Shown here in pieces: positions 51,178 through 59,320 of a stretch of DNA of 64,000 nucleotides. Made by a program: the position numbers and the translations under genes. A model generated the notes under the pieces. That model saw only the letters and a program-made list of their open reading frames with translations, searched no databases and was not told the DNA's origin. This DNA comes from Thermoguttaceae bacterium (lineage in GTDB: Bacteria; Planctomycetota; Planctomycetia; Pirellulales; Thermoguttaceae), in NCBI GenBank assembly GCA_017405595.1, contig JAFRAC010000015.1:1-64000 (forward strand), read 5' to 3'. Every line of letters starts with the position of its first letter. Positions within the stretch are counted from its first letter, which is position 1.

Positions 51178-52041
51178 TTAATTCCGCGGCATGCGTTTGG
51201 ATGGCAGATCTCCCTCCTGGTAAATTTTACATTTTGGGTTTTTATTATTAAGTTGTCTAATGATATCTTGTGAAACGTGCGGGCAATGTAATAACGAAAA
51301 ATACTTCAAACGGGGAATCTGGGGGAACGATTCAAGACTCCTTTCTGAGAGATTCGTGCAGTATGCCAGCTTAATACAAAAAAGTTTTTTCAGATTGGCA
51401 AGATCCGCAAAATCGGGCTCTTCCAATCGAGGAATGTTGGTAAAACTAACTATCTCTAAATTTGGAATCCTTGAAACTTGTCTGATAGCTTGATCAGAAA
51501 TATTCGGACAGTCTTTGAAGGAGATTTTTCTGATATAGATATTTCCATCAATCCGGGCAATATCTTCATCCGTGATTTCGGCTGATCTAAATTCGAGTGC
51601 AAATGGTTTTTTGAATGACTGAATCGATTCCCAGTCCGCCTGAATCCTTTTCCAGTGAGTACCAGACGTTTGGCGGTTAACGATAACATTTCCGTTTTTT
51701 CGCCCGTCAAAAACCAGCAGATCCAACTGATGAGATTTTATTCGGTTGCGAAAAAAAAGGTTTGCGCCAATCGTGGGCATCATAGGAATCATAAAAAAAT
51801 CAATGGTCATAAAGATCAGTATTCCCAGCCAACCGAACAGTCTGAGTTTTTTTCTATTTTGAATCAATGCGAACAACAGTGCAGTAAATCCAATTGGACC
51901 GGCTCCAAAAAAAAGAAGGATGGAAAGAAGTTCCTGTACAGGCCGGTTAACAAAAGGAATAAAATAACCGATCCATTTAAGGAACGGAGCTGAAACACCC
52001 AATGTAATCAGCCAATCATTCTTAATTTTTGGCTTTGTCAT
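51178..52041 (-). CDS. AT-rich island protein B: membrane segment plus leucine-rich repeats
   Basis: A 287-residue protein. Residues 1-110 have three hydrophobic helices including LLSILLFFGAGPIGFTALLF, matching the AGPxG helix of proteins A and C. Residues about 150-275 are leucine-rich repeats of the Cys-containing type (IYIRKISFKDCPNISDQAIR, LKKLFCIKLAYCTNLSERSL, LKYFSLLHCPHVSQDIIRQL). LRRs bind proteins, so this looks like a membrane-anchored binding module. ATG at 52041 (GTG at 52047 also possible). It is flanked by inverted copies of TTTGCGAAAGA. No functional family recognised. Confidence 0.6.
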   Translation of the reverse strand: MTKPKIKNDWLITLGVSAPFLKWIGYFIPFVNRPVQELLSILLFFGAGPIGFTALLFALIQNRKKLRLFGWLGILIFMTIDFFMIPMMPTIGANLFFRNRIKSHQLDLLVFDGRKNGNVIVNRQTSGTHWKRIQADWESIQSFKKPFALEFRSAEITDEDIARIDGNIYIRKISFKDCPNISDQAIRQVSRIPNLEIVSFTNIPRLEEPDFADLANLKKLFCIKLAYCTNLSERSLESFPQIPRLKYFSLLHCPHVSQDIIRQLNNKNPKCKIYQEGDLPSKRMPRN

Positions 52042-52102
52042 ATTCACCGCTGGACCCTATTCTCAAAGCTTTCGTTTATATTAACAAATACACACTTTCG
52101 TC

Positions 52103-52129
52103 GATAACGTAAAATCTCTTTCGCAAATT
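52103..52129 (-). repeat. 27-bp repeat upstream of gene B
   Basis: 25 of 27 positions match the sequence at 52746-52772; both lie on the same strand just 5' of a membrane protein gene (62 bp before gene B, 13 bp before gene C). Key part on the plus strand is GTAAAAT.TCTTTCGCAAATT. Confidence 0.6.
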
Positions 52130-52145
52130 TAGAAAGAGACATGGT

Positions 52146-52733
52146 CTACCCACCGGTGATAAATGTCCACAACTTATCAAGATTAAAACAATAAAAATTA
52201 TAAATGAATTCGACAAGATTAACATCATAAAAGAATTTGACATAGTGATAAACAGGAAGGAAACAGTAAAGGTTGACAAGCACCAAAAATAATAATGGCA
52301 GTAATCCCAACCAGGCAACCGGTTTTTTAAAAGTCTCTATATTGATGATCAAAAACGTCAGACCGGAGATTGCGCCAAGCGGACCGGCGCACATAGTTCC
52401 AAAAAGAAAAAACAATAGAGAATTACCACCTATTGCCATAGTGAATCCCAAACAAAAGAAACGCGGACCAAGAAATAACATTGTGATCAAAAAAAGATTC
52501 AGCAGTGTTTTGGCCACACAGAATAATTTTTTATTTTTAAATACACCGTGACCGCTTTTAATCCATCTCTTCCTTTTTATCAAAATTACTAAAAACACAA
52601 ACCCCATCAGGCCCAAACAGTAAAACACCATTAATGGCGCAGGCCATATTATGTAACTCCCCAGCCCGCAAAAGACCAAACTCAGCATCGTAACGATAAT
52701 GAATATCGTATTCAATTGTTTTTGGCTGAGCAT
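52146..52733 (-). CDS. AT-rich island membrane protein C
   Basis: A 195-residue polytopic protein with about six helices, paralogous to protein A through CAGPLGAISGLTFLIINIE, FKKPVAWLGLLPLLFLVLVN and YCFLPVYHY. AGAGGTAG precedes the ATG at 52733. Codon use is strongly AT-biased (many TTT, ATT, AAA). Function unknown. Along with A and B it forms a tandem array on the minus strand. Confidence 0.6.
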   Translation of the reverse strand: MLSQKQLNTIFIIVTMLSLVFCGLGSYIIWPAPLMVFYCLGLMGFVFLVILIKRKRWIKSGHGVFKNKKLFCVAKTLLNLFLITMLFLGPRFFCLGFTMAIGGNSLLFFLFGTMCAGPLGAISGLTFLIINIETFKKPVAWLGLLPLLFLVLVNLYCFLPVYHYVKFFYDVNLVEFIYNFYCFNLDKLWTFITGG

Positions 52734-52745
52734 ATGCTACCTCTG

Positions 52746-52772
52746 GATAATGTAAAATATCTTTCGCAAATT
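52746..52772 (-). repeat. 27-bp repeat upstream of gene C
   Basis: Partner of the repeat at 52103-52129 (two mismatches). It is close enough to the gene C start to include its promoter or ribosome binding region. Confidence 0.6.
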
Positions 52773-52815
52773 CATTTTTCGCCGCGGAATAAGGCGAAGT
52801 ATTTGAAAAGCGCTT

Positions 52816-53625
52816 CTAGTCGGAAATATGCTGGTGCCCCGACTCGCAGCAGCGGTGGTCGTGGCGGACGAGGTGCTGATCGGAACCGTAGATTTCGCGG
52901 ATCGCGGTTCCGTTGAGCGCCGAGGTGGGATGGACGACAACACGGCGGTTCACACAGATGACGCTCCGCACGTAGCGCGAAACCACCCCCAGATCGTGCG
53001 AGACGATCAGCACGGCGGTCTGCCGGTTCAGCTCTTCGAGCATGGTGTAAAGCAGGTCGGCGCCGCGCGGGTCCATGTTGTTCGTCGGCTCGTCGAGTAT
53101 CAGCAGTTTCGGACGGGAGGCGATGGCGCGCGCGATCAGGCACCGCTGCCGCTCGCCCCCCGAAATATCGCCGAACGCCCGCTTTTCAAGCCCGGCAAGC
53201 CCCATCGTTTCGAGTGCCGCGCGCGCGGCATCGGCATCGCTGCGTGTATACCGGAAAAGCGCGCGCGCCGCGCGGTCGGCCAAGGAACCGCCCGCGGGGG
53301 AGAGAACGCCGAGCCGGCCGGTCATCACCACGTCGAGAACCGAAATCGGGAAGAGGCGGTCGCTCTGGACCTGCTGGGGAACGTATCCGGCATAAAGGCG
53401 CGTTTCGGCGGGATCGCGGCCGAAGAGTTTTACGGTTCCGCGCCGCGGGGGAAGGATTCCGAGAATCAGGCGGACCAGCGTCGTTTTCCCGCCGCCGTTC
53501 GGCCCGATGATCGAGGCGAACTCCCCTTCGCCGACGGTCAGGTTCACATCGGTCAGGACCGGGTCGGAAGGGCGGTAGGCGAAATCGCACGAGGCAATTT
53601 CAATGATCGGGCGGGACGGAGTCAT
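52816..53625 (-). CDS. Metal ABC transporter ATPase (ZnuC/MntB-like)
   Basis: A 269-residue ATPase. Walker A GPNGGGKTT, Q-loop YVPQQVQSDRLFPISVLDVV, signature ISGGERQR, Walker B KLLILDEPTNNMD and H-loop VSHDLGV; the N-terminal Walker A PNGGGK form and FPISVLDVV identify the Zn/Mn uptake group. The C-terminus is His/Cys-rich (LVRHDHRCCESGHQHISD), consistent with zinc sensing or binding. No permease or solute-binding protein is adjacent; the island interrupts the downstream side on this strand. Confidence 0.88.
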   Translation of the reverse strand: MTPSRPIIEIASCDFAYRPSDPVLTDVNLTVGEGEFASIIGPNGGGKTTLVRLILGILPPRRGTVKLFGRDPAETRLYAGYVPQQVQSDRLFPISVLDVVMTGRLGVLSPAGGSLADRAARALFRYTRSDADAARAALETMGLAGLEKRAFGDISGGERQRCLIARAIASRPKLLILDEPTNNMDPRGADLLYTMLEELNRQTAVLIVSHDLGVVSRYVRSVICVNRRVVVHPTSALNGTAIREIYGSDQHLVRHDHRCCESGHQHISD

Positions 53626-53666
53626 ACGGCAATTCCCTCTCTTCTGCGGCCGGAACCGGTTCCGGA

Positions 53667-55121
53667 TTAAAATTCTCCGGAACTGATTCCGCCCAGCTCG
53701 GGATAATCCTGGGCGAAGGTGCCGGCGTCGTCGAGCGGTTCGTTAAGGTCCGAAAACCGGGTGTATTCGGCCCGCCAGCGCAGTTCCACGGTGCCGGTCG
53801 AGCCGTTTCGCTGTTTGGCAATGATGATCTCGGCTTTCCCTTTCAGATCGCTGTCGGCGGCTTCGTCTTCTTTCATGTAATACTCTTCGCGGTGGACGAA
53901 CATGACCACGTCGGCATCCTGCTCGATGGCCCCCGACTCGCGCAGGTTGCTCAGGCGGGGACGGTTGTCTTTGGTCTGCTCGACCTGACGGTTGACCTGG
54001 GCAAGGCAGAGAACCGGCACATCGAGTTCGCGCGCCAGGCGCTTGAGACGCCTCGCGATTTTCGCGACCTGTTCCTGACGCGGTTCCATCGGGTTATCGG
54101 CTTCGATCAGCGTGAGGTAGTCGATGATGACCAGTGCCAGCCCGTTCTGGCGTTTCGTGCGCCGGGCGATGGCGGCGATTTCCGAAACGGTCAGCGAGCC
54201 CGAATCGTTGATCAGAAGCATCGCGCTCTGCAGGTCGGCCACGGCGCCCATGAAACGTTCCCGTTCGGGTGTGGAAAGGGTGTTGGTGGCCAGACGGTAG
54301 CCGTTGAGCTTTCCCCGCGCGCAGAGCATCCGCTTGGCCAGTTCCGTTTCACTCATTTCAAGGCTGAAAAAGAGAACCGGCTGCTTGCTCTCGATCGAGA
54401 CATACTCGGCGATATTGGTCGCCAGCGCGGTTTTTCCCATACTCGGGCGCGCCGCGAGAATGTTCAGCGACGAGGCGCGCAGTCCGTTCAGAATCTTGTC
54501 CAGTTCCGTAAAGCCTGTCTGAATTCCTTCCATGCCACCCCCCGTTTCGTTATCAATCTCCTTCATCACATCGTGTACAATATCGTTCATCCACCGGGCG
54601 TTCTGCCCGCTCCGGTCGTCGCTGATCCGGAAGATGCTCTCTTCGGCTTCGGCAATCAGCTCGCGGGGCTGTTTGTCCGACTCGTAGGCGTTCACGAGAA
54701 TCTGGGAACTTGTCTCGATCAGACTCCGGAGAACAGCTTTATCGCGGACAATCTTCGCATAGTGTACGGCGTGGGCCGCGACCGGAACCGAGGTCATCAG
54801 CTCGGCGAGATACGCTTCGCCGCCGATCTCTTCCATTTCCCCGTTCTGGTAGAGCCGTTCGGTCAGAAGGGTCAGGTCGATCCCTCTCCCTTCGTTGTGC
54901 ATGTCGACAAGGCACTTGAAAAGGCGGCGGTTCGCGTTCGAGTAAAAATCACTGACGCGGACGACTCCCACGACCTCGTCGCAAACCGAGGGATTGAGGA
55001 TGATGGCGCCGAGTACGTTGGCCTCGGCCTCGCGGTTGTACGGAAGTTCGCGGTCGGACAGCTTAACCGGCTCGGAACGCCGCGGCCGTTTCTCTTTGGA
55101 TTGTCCATATTCCTTGGCCAT
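53667..55121 (-). CDS. dnaB: Replicative DNA helicase
   Basis: A 484-residue hexameric helicase. N-terminal domain LPYNREAEANVLGAIILNP, RecA-like motor with Walker A AARPSMGKTALA, Walker B ALVIIDYLTLIE, arginine-finger/hexamer region DVPVLCLAQVNRQVEQ, and ESGAIEQDADVVMFVHREEYY. Full length, no intein. It lies 42 bp upstream of the znuC-like gene and has a promoter with a consensus -35. Confidence 0.97.
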   Translation of the reverse strand: MAKEYGQSKEKRPRRSEPVKLSDRELPYNREAEANVLGAIILNPSVCDEVVGVVRVSDFYSNANRRLFKCLVDMHNEGRGIDLTLLTERLYQNGEMEEIGGEAYLAELMTSVPVAAHAVHYAKIVRDKAVLRSLIETSSQILVNAYESDKQPRELIAEAEESIFRISDDRSGQNARWMNDIVHDVMKEIDNETGGGMEGIQTGFTELDKILNGLRASSLNILAARPSMGKTALATNIAEYVSIESKQPVLFFSLEMSETELAKRMLCARGKLNGYRLATNTLSTPERERFMGAVADLQSAMLLINDSGSLTVSEIAAIARRTKRQNGLALVIIDYLTLIEADNPMEPRQEQVAKIARRLKRLARELDVPVLCLAQVNRQVEQTKDNRPRLSNLRESGAIEQDADVVMFVHREEYYMKEDEAADSDLKGKAEIIIAKQRNGSTGTVELRWRAEYTRFSDLNEPLDDAGTFAQDYPELGGISSGEF

Positions 55122-55208
55122 AAATCTCTCCTTCTTGTTTGCGGGACAGGTTTTCTTTTCCGGCGCTCTTGCCGGACAAAAAGCGCATTCGTTCGGTCGG
55201 GGCTTAAA

Positions 55209-55236
55209 ACATTATCATATTTTCATCATATGTCAA
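55209..55236 (-). promoter_or_regulatory. Promoter of dnaB
   Basis: Minus strand TTGACA (55236-55231), 16-bp spacer, TAATGT (55214-55209), in a locally AT-rich stretch about 88 bp before the start. Confidence 0.55.
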
Positions 55237-55285
55237 TAAGCAGAAAATATTTTTCGGATCCGCGCGCGGAAAGGGGTCCGGCGCG

Positions 55286-57130
55286 CTATTCCAGATCCCG
55301 GTCGTCGATGTAATCGAAAAAGAACTCGTCGTCTTCGGGATAGGTGTCGATCTGCGAATCTTCGATGTCGGGCTCTTCCGGCTCGGGTTCGGGTTCGGGA
55401 ACGCGGCTCGGTTCGGTCAGCGCGTCGTTAAGCGCCGAAATGATGTTTTCGGCGGCAAGGTCGAACTGCTCGTCGGAAACTTTTTCTTTCTTCTTCGGCG
55501 GAACCGCTTCCGGGATGGAGATCTGGCCGGGGTCGGCCGGCGCGGCGGCGGCCGTTTCGGCCTGCCGCAGTTCCGGAGCCGGAGCGGGCTTTTCCGCGGG
55601 CGCCGGTGCGGGCGGGGGAGACTTCGGTTTCGCCGGCGCGGCCTCTTCCTGCTTTTTCAGGGCTTTTTTCTCGGTTAAGAGCTTGTTGATGATAAACAGA
55701 ATGCGCCCCATCGTAACCGGCATGCCGACCGTGGTGTGCCAGCGGGACCGGGCCGTTTTGGCTTCCCATTTCAGCTGGTTCTCGTCGAGCAGGAGGATGG
55801 TCGGCACCTCAACCGCCTCGGGAACCTTGGCCAGCTGGTTGAACGCGAGAACCGCCTTCTTGCCGATCGTCTGCGCGTTGAGCAGAATGCAGCTGACCTT
55901 CAGCTGCGGATCGGAAAACCGTTCGAAGAGCCGTTCGACCGTCGAGAAGATCAGAACGCGGTACCCAGCGTTTTTCAGGGAGTTCCGGAACGAATCCTGA
56001 AGTTCGGTGTTCGACTCGACGACACAGACCACCGGAAGTTCGGAACTCTTTTTCGCGCGCTGCGCGGGACTGAGCGTATCGGCCTGGGCTTCGGCCGGTT
56101 CGTCTTCTTCGGCGGGGTTGTACGTCTCGAGCTTTTTCGCGGCATGTTCGAGATCGACCAGCATCGCCGCGGGGGACTGATACCGTTTTTCCGGGTCAAG
56201 CGACATCGATTTATCGACGATATACGCGAGTACCGATGGGATGCGCGGCATCACCTGGCGGATCGGCTTGACGTTGAAGAAGCGGTCTTTGTTCAGGCGC
56301 TGGGCGCGCTCTTTGATATCCCCCAGCGGCGCGATTCCCGAGAGCATCTGGTAGAACATCGCGCCGAGGAAGTAGATGTCGCTCCGCTTGTCGTCGCGCC
56401 GCACGCCGGTGCTCCGTTCGAGCGCGGCGTACTCGATCGCGCGCTGGTTTTTCTGCTCGGCTTTGGTGTCGGCCTCGGCCGCCAGCCCGAAATCGAGCAG
56501 AAGCGCTTTGCCCGTGCTGGAAAGGAGCACGTTGGTCATTTTCATGTCGCGGTGCAGATGGGAGCGCTTGAACGCGTAATCGAGCCCTTTGCAGATATCG
56601 GAGGCGATCCGCGTCGCGATTTTATACTCGACCTTTTTATGGACGTTGGTGTACTGCCGGAGGGTCTGCCCCTCGATGAAGTCCATCACGATGTAGTGGG
56701 TCTGCTTTTCGGAAAAGTAGCCGTGGATGGCGACAATGTTCGGGTGCTGCAGCTGCATGCCGAGTTCGGCTTCCCGCTCGAAAAGGCTGACCGCTTCGGG
56801 GTCGGAAGAGTAGCGGCTCCGCAGCACCTTGACCGCGGCGGTCTGCCCCGTTTCAACATGGACCGCCCGGAAGACGCGGGCAAACGTTCCGGCGCCGGCG
56901 GAATAGAGGACCTTGTACTTGCCGTAGAAGAAGCCTTCGGTTTCGCCCTTGGCCAGCCGCTCGACCTGGTACTTGGTCAGATGGCCGTAGCGCAAAAGGG
57001 CCATGAGAAACTGCTCCCGGCCGACATTCTGCGTGCCGAGCGCGTTCCATACCTCTTCAAGCTGCGGGGGGGCGATAATCTCGAGCGCCATGGCCCGCTG
57101 GGCGATTTCGTCTACGGAAAGTTCTGCCAT
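55286..57130 (-). CDS. Ser/Thr protein kinase with degenerate response-regulator receiver domain
   Basis: A 614-residue kinase. The N-terminal 70 residues resemble the extension of the kinase at 37.1 kb. Catalytic features: AVKVLRS (Lys101), HRDMKMTN (Asp195), DFGLA (Asp213). Residues about 366-486 have the CheY alternation (PVVCVVESNTELQDSFRNSL, GYRVLIFSTVERLF, SCILLNAQTIG, PTILLLDENQ), but the phosphoacceptor Asp is Asn418 and the N-terminal acidic pair is reduced to one Glu, so it cannot take phosphate in the standard way. A Pro/Ala/Lys linker and a very acidic C-terminus (EPEPEPEEPDIED...DDEFFFDYIDD) follow. No transmembrane helix. Confidence 0.9.
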   Translation of the reverse strand: MAELSVDEIAQRAMALEIIAPPQLEEVWNALGTQNVGREQFLMALLRYGHLTKYQVERLAKGETEGFFYGKYKVLYSAGAGTFARVFRAVHVETGQTAAVKVLRSRYSSDPEAVSLFEREAELGMQLQHPNIVAIHGYFSEKQTHYIVMDFIEGQTLRQYTNVHKKVEYKIATRIASDICKGLDYAFKRSHLHRDMKMTNVLLSSTGKALLLDFGLAAEADTKAEQKNQRAIEYAALERSTGVRRDDKRSDIYFLGAMFYQMLSGIAPLGDIKERAQRLNKDRFFNVKPIRQVMPRIPSVLAYIVDKSMSLDPEKRYQSPAAMLVDLEHAAKKLETYNPAEEDEPAEAQADTLSPAQRAKKSSELPVVCVVESNTELQDSFRNSLKNAGYRVLIFSTVERLFERFSDPQLKVSCILLNAQTIGKKAVLAFNQLAKVPEAVEVPTILLLDENQLKWEAKTARSRWHTTVGMPVTMGRILFIINKLLTEKKALKKQEEAAPAKPKSPPPAPAPAEKPAPAPELRQAETAAAAPADPGQISIPEAVPPKKKEKVSDEQFDLAAENIISALNDALTEPSRVPEPEPEPEEPDIEDSQIDTYPEDDEFFFDYIDDRDLE

Positions 57131-57164
57131 CGATCAAAGGAAAACAGGGTTCTGAACCGGCTCC

Positions 57165-57192
57165 ATTATATCACGGATAACCGTCTTGTCAA
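57165..57192 (-). promoter_or_regulatory. Consensus promoter of the kinase-receiver gene
   Basis: Minus strand TTGACA (57192-57187), 16-bp spacer, TATAAT (57170-57165): both hexamers are perfect. About 35 bp before the start codon. Confidence 0.8.
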
Positions 57193-57341
57193 AAAGGCGG
57201 TCTCCGCGTCTTCGTCGGGACGCCGCTCTCCTAATTTTAGGTCAAAATGAAAAAAGAAAAACGGTTCCGCCCCCTTTTTCTTCCGCGGTTCCGGTTCCCT
57301 GTCCGGCGCAGCCGGAAGGGGGCGCCGGCGGCGGAATCCTC

Positions 57342-57369
57342 TTGAATTTTCCTGTTTTTCCCCTATAAT
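57342..57369 (+). promoter_or_regulatory. Promoter of leuA
   Basis: TTGAAT (57342-57347), 16-bp spacer, TATAAT (57364-57369). Transcription from it would start near 57376, ruling out an in-frame ATG at 57368 as the leuA start. Confidence 0.75.
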
Positions 57370-57421
57370 GACCCCAAATAAATTACATTTTTTTCTAACC
57401 CCAAAGACCCTCGAGGAAACG

Positions 57422-59020
57422 ATGGAACAGTCACCTGCCGAGAACGCTCCGGCCGAAGCGCCGCGCCGTCTCGTTACCGTCTTCGATACCACTCTGCGCG
57501 ACGGAGAGCAGTCTCCCGGAGCGAGCATGAACCTGGCGGAAAAGCTGGAAGTGGCCAAGGCGCTGGAAGAGCTCGGCGTCGATGTCATCGAGGCGGGGTT
57601 TCCGATCGTCTCGGCCGGCGACTTCGAGTCGGTCCTCGAGATCTCGAAAATGATCAAAAACTGCAGTGTCTGCGGGCTGGCGCGCTGTGTCGAAAAAGAC
57701 ATCGATGCCGCCCGCGACGCGCTCAAAGTGGCGGTCCGTCCCCGTATCCACGTTTTTCTGGCGACAAGCGCCATTCACCGCGAGTTCAAGCTCCGGATGA
57801 CGCAGGAAGATATCATCGCCCGCGCGGTCGAAGGGGTCAAGCGCGCGCGCGGCTACTGCGACGACATCGAATTCTCCCCCGAAGACGCCTCGCGCACCGA
57901 AATCGATTTCCTCTGCGCGGTTGTCGAGGCGGTCATCGCCGCCGGCGCGAGTACGGTCAACATTCCCGATACCGTCGGCTACACGACTCCGCAGGAGATG
58001 TTCGAGCGGATCCAAACGCTGCGCAACCGCGTCCCGAACATCGACAAGGCCGCGATCAGCGTTCACTGCCACAACGATCTGGGGATGGCGGTGGCCAACA
58101 CCCTTTCGGCGATCCGCGCCGGCGCCCAGCAGTTCGAGTGCGCGATCAACGGGCTCGGCGAACGGGCGGGGAACTGCGCTCTTGAAGAGGTCGTGATGAG
58201 CCTGAAGACCCGCGGCGACGTTTTCCGCGCCGATACGCGCGTCAACACCCGCAAGATTGTGCCGACCAGCCGGCTGGTTTCGCAGATCACCGGGCTGAAG
58301 GTGCAGCGGAACAAGGCGATTGTCGGGCAGAACGCGTTCGCCCACGAGTCGGGAATCCACCAGGCGGGAATGCTCCGCGAACGGACGACATACGAAATCA
58401 TGACCCCCGAAAGCGTCGGCCTTCTGAAAAGCGATCTGGTGCTCGGCAAACACAGCGGCCGCGCCGCGCTGGCCGACCGCGCCAAACATCTGGGGCACGA
58501 ACTGACCCAGGAACAGCTCGACCGCGTCTTTACCGAGTTCAAAAAGCTCGCCGACCGCAAAAAAGACGTTTTCGACGTCGATATTCTCGCGATCATCGAG
58601 CAGTCGATTCACGACAAGAAGAACAGCCAGGGCGATACGGTCGACCGTTACTGGCACTACGCCGGTTACGAACTGGCCATCGGTTCCGAAAAGAAACCGG
58701 TGCTCCGTCTGACGCTTTCGCAGAACGGCCAGGAAAAGACGGTGGAGGTGCAGGGCGAAGGGGGGCCGGTCAACGCCCTCTTCGAAGCGGTTCAGAAGGC
58801 GACCGGCTACCAGCTGGTGATGCGCGAATACAAGGTCGATGCCGTGTCGGGGGGCCCCGACGCGCAGGGAGAGGCGCTCGTCCACCTCGAACAGGCGGCC
58901 GAACCGGGAGTGATCTACCGCGGTCACGGCGTTTCGACCGATGTCATCGAAGCTTCGATTCAGGCGATGATCGGTGCGGTCAACCGGCTCATCGGCGGCC
59001 GTCTCCCCGCCGAAGCGTAA
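57422..59020 (+). CDS. leuA: 2-isopropylmalate synthase
   Basis: A 532-residue enzyme condensing acetyl-CoA with 2-oxoisovalerate, first step of leucine synthesis. FDTTLRDGEQSPGASM holds the metal-binding Asp and catalytic Arg; SVHCHNDLGMAVANTLSAI the metal His residues; NGLGERAGNCALEEVV the glycine-rich motif. The C-terminal LeuA dimer (leucine feedback) domain starts about residue 395. Start ATG 57422 follows GAGGAAACG. The sequence ends without the other leu genes; a small lipoprotein gene follows after 21 bp. Confidence 0.96.
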   Translation: MEQSPAENAPAEAPRRLVTVFDTTLRDGEQSPGASMNLAEKLEVAKALEELGVDVIEAGFPIVSAGDFESVLEISKMIKNCSVCGLARCVEKDIDAARDALKVAVRPRIHVFLATSAIHREFKLRMTQEDIIARAVEGVKRARGYCDDIEFSPEDASRTEIDFLCAVVEAVIAAGASTVNIPDTVGYTTPQEMFERIQTLRNRVPNIDKAAISVHCHNDLGMAVANTLSAIRAGAQQFECAINGLGERAGNCALEEVVMSLKTRGDVFRADTRVNTRKIVPTSRLVSQITGLKVQRNKAIVGQNAFAHESGIHQAGMLRERTTYEIMTPESVGLLKSDLVLGKHSGRAALADRAKHLGHELTQEQLDRVFTEFKKLADRKKDVFDVDILAIIEQSIHDKKNSQGDTVDRYWHYAGYELAIGSEKKPVLRLTLSQNGQEKTVEVQGEGGPVNALFEAVQKATGYQLVMREYKVDAVSGGPDAQGEALVHLEQAAEPGVIYRGHGVSTDVIEASIQAMIGAVNRLIGGRLPAEA

Positions 59021-59041
59021 ACCGGAAAAGGAAAGGTCTCT

Positions 59042-59233
59042 ATGGGCAGGTTCATCGGCTGCGCGCTTCTTTTCGCGGCACTCGCGGCGGTTTCGGGGTG
59101 CGATGCCCCCGAAGTTCCCCGTTCCGAATACGGCCAGACGGTCGATGAACTCCCCGATTTTCCGCACGCTTCCCCGTATCTGCCTCTGCCCGAAGAGGTT
59201 CTCAGCGATCTGCAGAAGACCGAACTGCGCTAG
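59042..59233 (+). CDS. Small lipoprotein
   Basis: A 63-residue protein with signal peptide (MGRFIGCALLFAALAAVSGC) and lipobox AVSGC at about Cys20. The mature part is short, Pro/Glu-rich and predicted unstructured. GGAAAAGGAAAGG precedes the ATG, and it follows leuA by 21 bp, so it is translated from the leuA message. Function unknown. A weak CCGC/GCGG hairpin with a run of seven T (to 59260) lies just after it. Confidence 0.65.
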   Translation: MGRFIGCALLFAALAAVSGCDAPEVPRSEYGQTVDELPDFPHASPYLPLPEEVLSDLQKTELR

Positions 59234-59320
59234 CCGCTTCCTTTTTCGGGCGGTTTTTTTACAGCCGTTCTCCTTTCGTTTCCACAACGGAATGTGATCA
59301 CACCACGCACGGAATGTCAA

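Noticed and set aside
52076..52318. 80-residue minus-strand hydrophobic ORF overlapping gene C
   Set aside because: Different frame from gene C, which has a longer coherent protein with a paralogue and a ribosome binding site.
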